Assembly (NCBI GenBank): GCA_003142355.1
Contig: PLMF01000090.1
Span: 5,323 to 10,759, forward strand
Source: Bryobacterales bacterium
GTDB lineage: Bacteria > Acidobacteriota > Terriglobia > Bryobacterales > Bryobacteraceae
Direction: 5' to 3'
DNA length: 5,437 nt
Each line of letters opens with the position of its first letter. Within the stretch, counting starts at the first letter, position 1. Under the pieces are notes generated by a model. That model was not told the origin of the DNA. It saw only the letters and a list, made by a program, of their open reading frames with translations, and searched no databases. Positions 1-5,189 of the stretch are shown piece after piece. Both the position numbers and the translations under genes were made by a program.

Positions 1-585
1 CACCGTGGCGCGCGCGTCCTCGAGCGCGGCCTGGGCCGAGGACTGGGCCGCGATGGCTGCGTCCAGGTCCAGTTCCGGCACAGCCCTGCGCGCGGCCAGC
101 GGTTTCAGCCGTTCCGCGTCCTGATTGGATTTCAATAAACTGGCTTCGGCTTGGCGCAGCGCGGACTGCGCGTGGACCAAATGCTCCTCCTCCCGCGCCA
201 TTTCCAGGTCCGCCTGCGCCTTTTCGACAGCGGCCCCGGCCGATTGCACGGCGGCCTCATACCGGCGCGGATCGATGCGAAACAGCACTTGCCCCTTCTG
301 GACCATGCGCCCTTCCTGAAAGGACATCTGGGTCAATTGGCCCTCGACATTGGCGCGGATCTCCACGGTGGCGGGCGCCTCGGTCCGGGCCACCAGTTCC
401 GCCATGATCGGCACGTCCCGGCGCTCGGCGGTTTCGACCAGCACTGCCACCGGAGACGGCGTCCGGGCGGCGCCCGGGTTTCCCGGCTGGCCGCATCCGG
501 CGCCGAGAAGAATGAGAATCAGGGTCGGAGGGAGGAAAGCGGCTTTCACCGCACTCTGTGTTTTCACGCGTCGCTCGCTCGGCAT
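1..585 (-). CDS. RND efflux periplasmic adaptor lipoprotein (membrane fusion protein), 3' end outside window
   Basis: This is the N-terminal 195 residues of an AcrA/MexA-like adaptor that links an inner-membrane RND pump to an outer-membrane channel. It begins at the CAT at 583-585 and stays open to the left edge. Residues 1-31 form a basic start, a hydrophobic stretch (about 15-28) and a lipobox-like LGAGC ending at Cys31, so it is probably lipid-anchored in the periplasm. Residues 57-75 resemble the family's DVPI..ELVARTEA entry to the barrel. Residues 76-106 (IRANVEG, then EGRMVQKGQ and LFRIDP) are the first half of the lipoyl domain. Residues 107-195 are Ala/Glu/Gln-rich coiled-coil hairpin with a turn near the AVPELDLD motif (168-175). 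The ATG has no clear ribosome site; an in-frame GTG at 565-567 would still give a complete signal peptide. It is divergent from the peptide operon, so it may be unrelated to it. The pump gene would be expected beyond the left edge. Confidence 0.93.
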   Translation of the reverse strand, partial: MPSERRVKTQSAVKAAFLPPTLILILLGAGCGQPGNPGAARTPSPVAVLVETAERRDVPIMAELVARTEAPATVEIRANVEGQLTQMSFQEGRMVQKGQVLFRIDPRRYEAAVQSAGAAVEKAQADLEMAREEEHLVHAQSALRQAEASLLKSNQDAERLKPLAARRAVPELDLDAAIAAQSSAQAALEDARATV

Positions 586-711
586 CGTTAAAGAGGATAT
601 CGGCCCGCACCGGCACTTTCTGTAGGACAGGCTGCACGGCCCGGACGCTTTTTTGTGGCCGCAACGGCTAAAGTATTCCCGGACTTGGTTCGATATACAA
701 AACGGGAGTGA
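586..711. promoter_or_regulatory. Divergent intergenic region between adaptor gene and plus-strand operon
   Basis: This 126-bp gap must carry the promoter of the leftward adaptor gene and probably that of the rightward genes. On the minus strand, TTGTAT (plus positions 695-700) and AATACT (672-677) are 17 bp apart and each match sigma-70 consensus at 4 of 6 bases, a weak candidate for the adaptor promoter. I could not find a convincing plus-strand promoter: TATACA at 694-699 lies too close to the start codon to leave room for the ribosome site. A run of six T at 649-654 has no convincing stem before it and I do not call it a terminator. Confidence 0.35.
704..708 (+). promoter_or_regulatory. 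Ribosome binding site GGGAG that leaves two possible starts
   Basis: GGGAG lies only 3 nt before the ATG at 712 but 9 nt before an in-frame GTG at 718. The usual 5-10 nt spacing favours the GTG, while start-codon strength favours the ATG. The two products differ by two residues only. Confidence 0.55.
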
Positions 712-1200
712 ATGACCGTGAACGAAAACGAACAGAAAGCTCTTAAGACAGTCAAGAATTACATGTGGTGGTCCATGGGAGCCGGCCTGATCCCGGTCCC
801 GTTTGTGGATCTGGTCGCGGTTTCCGGCGTGCAGCTCAAGATGCTCGCCGAAATCTCGAAGATCTACGGCGTACAGTTTCAGGAAAGCCGCGGAAAGGCG
901 GTAATCGGTTCCCTGATCGGTTCCATTGTCCCCGGCGTGATATCGTTCGGTTCAGTCGGCAGTCTGTTGAAGGCCGTTCCGCTGGTGGGCGCCCTGGTAG
1001 GCGCGCCCTCGATGATGCTGTTCTGCGGGGCGTCGGCTTGGGCGCTGGGCAAGGTGTTCATCCGGCACTTCGAGTCCGGCGGCACACTCCTTAACTTCGA
1101 CCCGGAGGGAGCCAAGGAACATTTCAAGGAGCAGTTCGAGGAAGGCCGGAAGATGGCCTCGACGATGAAGACGGAAGAGAAGGCCGAAGCCGAGGTTTAA
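712..1200 (+). CDS. DUF697-type small membrane protein
   Basis: This 162-residue protein resembles the DUF697 domain, which occurs alone or at the C-terminus of GTPase-like proteins and has no established biochemical role when alone. The recognisable block is GLIPVPFVDLVAVSGVQ (residues 25-41), followed by the amphipathic KMLAEISKIYGVQF (43-56). Two Gly-rich hydrophobic segments (about 64-83 and 88-116) probably span or insert into the inner membrane. The C-terminal tail (about 130-162) is highly charged, rich in Glu and Lys, and probably cytoplasmic. No GTPase motif is present, so this is the stand-alone form. I kept the ATG at 712, although the ribosome site is better spaced for GTG at 718. 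The stop is 6 bp before the next small gene and carries that gene's ribosome site, so the two are probably co-expressed. Its link to the downstream peptide genes is uncertain. Confidence 0.85.
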   Translation: MTVNENEQKALKTVKNYMWWSMGAGLIPVPFVDLVAVSGVQLKMLAEISKIYGVQFQESRGKAVIGSLIGSIVPGVISFGSVGSLLKAVPLVGALVGAPSMMLFCGASAWALGKVFIRHFESGGTLLNFDPEGAKEHFKEQFEEGRKMASTMKTEEKAEAEV

Positions 1201-1206
1201 ACGTCG

Positions 1207-1371
1207 ATGGTCCTGGAACTCGCAGTCGTGTACCTGGCGCTTTGCCTGGTGGCGGGAATCGCGGGACGGAACCGGCGGATCGGATTCTGGGGTTTCTTCT
1301 TCAGCTCCTTTATCTTTACCCCCTTCGTCAGCCTGCTATTTCTGTACTTCGCTGCACCGCGGAGGTCCTGA
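1207..1371 (+). CDS. Small two-helix membrane protein, 54 residues, function unknown
   Basis: I read an intact 54-residue frame from ATG 1207 to TGA 1369-1371. It has a first hydrophobic helix (about residues 3-19), a short basic loop GRNRRIGFWG (20-29), a second Phe-rich helix (about 30-50) with a central Thr-Pro (38-39), and a PRRS tail. The Gly-Arg-x-Arg-Arg loop followed by Phe-Trp-Gly and a helix with a central Pro is a pattern common in small uncharacterised bacterial inner-membrane proteins. The basic loop suggests both termini face the periplasm, by the positive-inside rule. GAGGT at 1192-1196, inside the end of the preceding gene, sits 10 nt before the ATG and supports translation. 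I know no specific function. It is easily missed by gene callers because of its length. Confidence 0.72.
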   Translation: MVLELAVVYLALCLVAGIAGRNRRIGFWGFFFSSFIFTPFVSLLFLYFAAPRRS

Positions 1372-1409
1372 CATCGGGAGCCGATGTCGGGCTCGGCGTG
1401 GTACCCACG
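1370..1409 (+). promoter_or_regulatory. Two tandem short inverted repeats in the exporter leader
   Basis: GACATCGG (1370-1377) and CCGATGTC (1381-1388) form a perfect 8-bp stem around a GAG loop. Nine bases further on, CGTGG (1397-1401) and CCACG (1405-1409) form a perfect 5-bp stem around 3 nt. Neither is followed by a T run, so they are not classical intrinsic terminators. They occupy most of the 57-bp spacer before the exporter gene. They could be a regulator half-site pair, an RNA leader structure, or chance in GC-rich DNA. Confidence 0.4.
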
Positions 1410-1428
1410 ACTAGCGCCATAACTGACC

Positions 1429-3141
1429 ATGAATCCTCTATTGCGTTTCGGGATACTCGAGTTCCTGCAGCGGGAGACTTCCGCGCTGGACCGGAAGCTG
1501 CTCGTGATGACGCTAGCTTCCGGCACTGCCAATGCCCTGATTCTGGCGGTGATCAACGCGGCGGTGGAGTCGATGCGGCAGGGCGGGCCGAACTGGCGGC
1601 ACTTGCTGCTGTTCGTGCTGTCGCTCGCCCTGTTCGCCTATTCTCTGCGTTACATACTGTACGAATCCAGCCGGATCGCGGAAGATGCCATTCGCAATGT
1701 GCGCGTGCGATTGGCGGATAAGATCCGCCGTTCGGACCTGCTGACGCTGGAATCGATCGGCGAAGCCGACATACACGCCCGGATCAGCCGCGAAACGTCG
1801 GCCATCGGGCAGGCGGCCCGCCCGCTGTTCAGCGCGGCGCAATCCTCCATCATGGTGATCTTCACGCTGGCCTACATCGCCATAGTTTCGCCGATGGCGG
1901 TCCTGATCTCGGTGGCCATGATCGTTTGTGGAGTGGCGATCTATCTGAAGGACCGGAAGAGTTACGAGGACGGTTTGCAGGAGGCTTCGCGTTGCGAGGA
2001 CGATCTTTTCACGTCTTTGACCGGACTTCTGATGGGCTTCAAGGAACTCCGCATCAACCGGCTGAAGAGCGATGACGTGTTTGAGGAGTTCGGCACCGCC
2101 GCCACCCGGGTAAGAGACGCGCGCGTGCGCGTGATGCTGCGGTTCTCGAACAACGTGGTGTTTGTGGAATCGTTTTTCGTGCTTCTGGTCGGCGCCATCG
2201 TCTTCGTCCTGCCGATCCTATCGCCATCCTTTTCCGGCGCGGTCACCAAGGTCGTGGCCGCGGTCCTCTTTCTGATGGGCCCGCTGGCCAACGTGGCCAT
2301 CATGATCCCGGTGCTTTCGCAGGTCAACGTGACGGTGGACAACCTGCGGCGCCTGGAAGCCACGCTGGACGAAACTCTGGTCCCGGCTGGCCGCGAGGAT
2401 GCTCCGTTGGACGGGATGGAAGACTTCAGCGCCATCCGGTTCGAAGGCGTGTGCTTTAACTACCGATCTCCCGATGGCAGTGCCGGTTTCCAGGTCGGAC
2501 CCATCGATGAGGAAGTGCGCCGCGGAGAAATCCTGTTCCTGGTGGGAGGCAATGGAAGCGGCAAGACTACGCTGCTGAAGCTGTTCACAGCCTTATACCG
2601 GCCCATGCAGGGCTGCATCCGCGTGGATGGCGCGGAAATCGTGGCGGCCAACGTACAGTCGTACCGGAACCTGTTCTCGGCGATCTTCTCGGATTTTCAT
2701 CTGTTCGACAAGCTCCACGGCCTGCGGGACGCGGCGCCGGAGCGCGTGGACCAGTTGCTGCGGCTGATGGAGATTTCCAGCAAGACGGCCTTCCGGGACG
2801 GGCGTTTTTCAACCATCCTCCTGTCGACCGGACAGCGCAAGCGCCTGGCCCTGGTGGTGTCCTATCTCGAAGACAAACCAGTCTATATCTTCGACGAAGT
2901 GGCGGCCGACCAGGACCCGCGTTTTCGCGGCTACTTCTATGACACGCTGCTGCCGGAATTGAAGCGGGCCGGCAAGACGGTGCTGGTGGTTTCGCACGAC
3001 GACCGCTATTTCCACGTCGCCGACCGGGTGCTCGAAATGGACTACGGCAAGTTTCGAGAGATTGCGCGGACCGGTAAGCCGTCCAAACCGCGGAAGCGTC
3101 CGTCCAACGCCAAACGGCTTACTGAGGGGCGCGAGAAATGA
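1429..3141 (+). CDS. Cyclic peptide export ABC transporter, SyrD/PvdE type (fused permease-ATPase)
   Basis: This 570-residue half-transporter should dimerise in the inner membrane and export a nonribosomal peptide or its precursor using ATP; SyrD (syringomycin) and PvdE (pyoverdine precursor) are the known models. The N-terminal half has about six membrane segments (near 24-46, 58-78, 139-158, 158-174, 243-264 and 272-296). The ATPase half carries Walker A GGNGSGKTT (373-381, Lys379), signature LSTGQRKR (465-472), Walker B VYIFDE (485-490, catalytic Glu490) and switch His523 in VSHDDRYFHVADR. LSTGQ, the AADQDP block (492-497) and SHDDRYF are hallmarks of this family. The family's usual DEWAADQDP reads DEVAADQDP here, and the Q-loop region (IFSDFHLF) lacks Gln. 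A basic tail (546-570) follows the ATPase. An in-frame stop at 1420-1422 excludes an upstream ATG. No ribosome site is visible before 1429, but starting there gives a full family length. It overlaps the next gene by 4 bp. Confidence 0.95.
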   Translation: MNPLLRFGILEFLQRETSALDRKLLVMTLASGTANALILAVINAAVESMRQGGPNWRHLLLFVLSLALFAYSLRYILYESSRIAEDAIRNVRVRLADKIRRSDLLTLESIGEADIHARISRETSAIGQAARPLFSAAQSSIMVIFTLAYIAIVSPMAVLISVAMIVCGVAIYLKDRKSYEDGLQEASRCEDDLFTSLTGLLMGFKELRINRLKSDDVFEEFGTAATRVRDARVRVMLRFSNNVVFVESFFVLLVGAIVFVLPILSPSFSGAVTKVVAAVLFLMGPLANVAIMIPVLSQVNVTVDNLRRLEATLDETLVPAGREDAPLDGMEDFSAIRFEGVCFNYRSPDGSAGFQVGPIDEEVRRGEILFLVGGNGSGKTTLLKLFTALYRPMQGCIRVDGAEIVAANVQSYRNLFSAIFSDFHLFDKLHGLRDAAPERVDQLLRLMEISSKTAFRDGRFSTILLSTGQRKRLALVVSYLEDKPVYIFDEVAADQDPRFRGYFYDTLLPELKRAGKTVLVVSHDDRYFHVADRVLEMDYGKFREIARTGKPSKPRKRPSNAKRLTEGREK

Positions 3142-4004
3142 AATCGATTCGTGAATGGGCCGCCCATCGATACCGGCGCTACGCGGCATTTGCGCGGCGC
3201 CAGGCCCCGTACCTGATCCTGCTCTCGATTCTGCTGTGCTTCGTTGCGGTCTTCTTCTTCAACCGCATCGTGATCTCCGTCCATCCCGGCGAACTGGGAG
3301 TGCTTTGGCGGCTGTTGGGCGGCGGCACTCAGCTCGACACGGTGTACCGCGAGGGCGTGCACGTGATCCTGCCGTTCAACGAGATGTACATTTACAACAC
3401 CCGCAAGCGGCAGTTCAACGACGCGATCGACGTCCTGACCGTGGACGGTCTCACGGTAGGGGTGCGGTATTCGGTGCGCTATTTCCTCGACCAGGACACC
3501 CTTCCGCTGCTGCACCAGCGCGTGGGACCGGACTTCGTGAACGTGGTGGTGCGTCCGGAGATCCGGTCGGTGATGCGGATCGTGTTCGGACAGTACAAGC
3601 CCGAGGAGATCTACGCCACGCAGAAGGCCATCCAGGAGCGCGTCAGCGTGCTCGCGAAGACTCACCTGGAAGCGCGCTTCGTGGCTCTGGACGAGGTGCC
3701 GATTGAAAGCATTACGCTGCCCCCCCGGATCTCCCAGGCAATCGAAGCCAAAATGGCCCAGCAACAGATCGACGAAGAGTACGTATACCGGCTGTCGATC
3801 GCCACTAAGGAAGCCGATCGCAGGCGCATCGAATCCGAGGGCATCAGGGTTTACAACAACACGGTCAACAGCAGCCTCACCCCCTCCGTGCTCTCCTGGC
3901 AAGGGATTCAGGCAACCCAGGACCTGGCCAAGTCGCCGAACGCCAAAGTGGTGGTGATCGGTTCGGGCAAGAACGGCCTGCCGCTCATCTTGGGACAGGA
4001 GTGA
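3138..4004 (+). CDS. SPFH/Band 7 (prohibitin/HflC-like) membrane protein
   Basis: This 288-residue protein belongs to the SPFH (stomatin, prohibitin, flotillin, HflK/C) superfamily, whose members form large membrane-bound rings or microdomains. A very basic N-terminus (Arg/Lys at 2-21) precedes one membrane helix (about 24-44), predicting N-in, C-out topology with the SPFH domain in the periplasm, as in HflC. The Band 7 core follows (about 45-200): SVHPGELGVLWR, YREGVHVILPF (70-80), TVDGLTVGVRYSVRYFL (101-117) and VRPEIRSVMR. Next come a charged helical region (about 197-237, EAKMAQQQIDEE) and a prohibitin-like C-terminus, ATQDLAKSPNAKVVVIG (259-275). GAGGGG at 3124-3129 lies 8 nt before the ATG, which overlaps the exporter stop as ATGA. 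Its place between an exporter and a peptide receptor suggests, by inference, that it scaffolds or stabilises the export complex. A protease-regulating role like HflC is the alternative. Confidence 0.95.
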   Translation: MKSIREWAAHRYRRYAAFARRQAPYLILLSILLCFVAVFFFNRIVISVHPGELGVLWRLLGGGTQLDTVYREGVHVILPFNEMYIYNTRKRQFNDAIDVLTVDGLTVGVRYSVRYFLDQDTLPLLHQRVGPDFVNVVVRPEIRSVMRIVFGQYKPEEIYATQKAIQERVSVLAKTHLEARFVALDEVPIESITLPPRISQAIEAKMAQQQIDEEYVYRLSIATKEADRRRIESEGIRVYNNTVNSSLTPSVLSWQGIQATQDLAKSPNAKVVVIGSGKNGLPLILGQE

Positions 4005-4007
4005 GGC

Positions 4008-5189
4008 ATGAGGAAACTGCTCCTCCTGACGTTGTCGGCCGGACTGCTGGTGTACGCCCTGTCGCCCCAGTGGCGGTCCTTCGAGCGCATGGGAGAACGG
4101 AGATTCCAGGCTCTCAGCCGCCCGCCGAAAGAGATTCTGGTGGGGGTCTGCTGGCCCTTTTCGGTGAACCAGGACGGGATGGCCGACGGCCTTAAACTGG
4201 CGCGGGAAGAAATCAATGCCGGCGGCCTGGCCCGTGGCATCCCGGTTCGCCTGGTCCTGCGGGATGACGCTTTCGACCCGGAAAAGGCCAAGCGCATCGC
4301 CATCGAATTCTCCGGCAATCCCGACATGAGCGCGGTGCTCGGCTACTACGACGACAGCCAAGCCATCAAGGCTTCGCCGATGTACGAAGCCAGTCGGTTG
4401 CTGCACCTCATGGTAGGCGCCAATAACACTGCCATGACTGCCCACGGAAGCAAATACATGGTGCGCACCATCCTGTCCAGCGACCACATCGGCCGCTCGC
4501 TAGCGAGGTTGTCGGTAGACCGAGGCTACCGGAAATTCGCTGTGCTCTGGGAAGAAGACGCCTACGGGGAAGATCTGGCCTATCAGTATCGCGTCGTGCT
4601 GGACGCCATGAACGCGCAAGTGGTCTATCAATGGTCCTACTCCCGAGAACGCGCGGACTTCCGAATGCCGGTCAACGAACTGAAGGGGGTCGACGCCGAT
4701 CTCATCTTTCTTGCGGGATTGGAACCCTGGGCGGGAGACTTCTTGCGGATGGCGCGCGGGGTCGGCGTCAAAACACCCATCCTGGGGGCCTTCGGCGATA
4801 CGCCCGAAATGCGTGAGAGGGCCGGCCCGGGGTTGGAGGGCGCCATGTACTATGTGGAGTACAACGTGGACTCGCCGAGCCCTGAGAACCAGGCGTTCGT
4901 CCGCAAGTTCCGGACGCGATATGCGAGGAACCCCGATGCGTGGGCCGCGCAAGGCTACGATGCGTTGCGCATCCTGGCGAAAGCGGTCCAATTCACGGGT
5001 TCCGGCAACCCCCTCGATCTGGCCTATGCCATCCGGTTCATGGACGCCTGGGAAGGCGCCAACGGCCGTTATAAGTTCGACAGCCGGGGTGAACTGGAGG
5101 ACAAGGCGATTTTCCTGAACGTCTTTCGAAACGGCACGCCGGTGACCATTCAAGAGAGCCATCCGGTTCCCGAGCCGCTGATTCGATGA
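4008..5189 (+). CDS. ABC-type periplasmic ligand-binding protein, LivJ/LivK-like (Peripla_BP_6 fold)
   Basis: This 393-residue protein has the type I periplasmic-binding-protein fold used by branched-chain amino acid and amide receptors. Supporting blocks are GLKLAREEINAGGLARGIPV (61-80), RDDAFDPEKA (85-94), a glycine-rich region AVLGYYDDSQAIKA (109-122), the lobe-2 signature KFAVLWEEDAYGEDLA (176-191), DADLIFLAG (229-237), DAWAAQGYDALRILAKA (310-326) and GRYKFDSRGELEDKA (353-367). The N-terminus (MRKLLLLTLSAGLLVYALS) is a signal peptide or uncleaved anchor. Cleavage after Ala17 (VYA) is possible and there is no lipobox. A polar linker (about 20-40) leads to the domain. AGGAG at 3997-4001, inside the preceding gene, is 6 nt before the ATG, and the gap to that gene is 3 bp. 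No permease or ATPase of a branched-chain uptake system is near, so an uptake role is doubtful. Binding the exported peptide or sensing a peptide-like ligand is inferred. Confidence 0.9.
   Translation: MRKLLLLTLSAGLLVYALSPQWRSFERMGERRFQALSRPPKEILVGVCWPFSVNQDGMADGLKLAREEINAGGLARGIPVRLVLRDDAFDPEKAKRIAIEFSGNPDMSAVLGYYDDSQAIKASPMYEASRLLHLMVGANNTAMTAHGSKYMVRTILSSDHIGRSLARLSVDRGYRKFAVLWEEDAYGEDLAYQYRVVLDAMNAQVVYQWSYSRERADFRMPVNELKGVDADLIFLAGLEPWAGDFLRMARGVGVKTPILGAFGDTPEMRERAGPGLEGAMYYVEYNVDSPSPENQAFVRKFRTRYARNPDAWAAQGYDALRILAKAVQFTGSGNPLDLAYAIRFMDAWEGANGRYKFDSRGELEDKAIFLNVFRNGTPVTIQESHPVPEPLIR

Noticed and set aside
645..660. Possible terminator at the T run 649-654
   Set aside because: No stable GC stem directly precedes the T run, and it lies between divergent starts where a terminator is not expected.
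257..664. Minus-strand open frame overlapping the adaptor gene
   Set aside because: It is out of frame with the adaptor, which has a signal peptide, lipobox and lipoyl-domain motifs. The translation is Arg/Gly-rich with no domain.
692..699. Plus-strand -10 promoter-like GATATACA
   Set aside because: Transcription from it would begin at or after the ribosome site at 704-708, and no -35 element is seen at proper spacing.
903..925. Short direct repeat ATCGGTTCC
   Set aside because: It encodes the repeated Ile-Gly-Ser of a membrane segment in the DUF697 gene and is explained by coding.
3720..3726. Run of seven C as a frameshift or slippage site
   Set aside because: The reading frame of the SPFH gene is intact across it (Leu-Pro-Pro-Arg) and matches the family on both sides, so no programmed shift is needed.
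3042..4487. Long open frame on the minus strand (481 codons)
   Set aside because: It lies antisense to the end of the exporter, the whole SPFH gene and the first part of the binding-protein gene, all of which have clear family motifs. Its translation is His/Gln/Arg-rich with no recognisable domain, as expected from the complement of GC-rich codons.
4500..5162. Minus-strand open frame of 220 codons under the binding-protein gene
   Set aside because: It is antisense to a well-supported receptor gene and shows no motif, signal or ribosome site.
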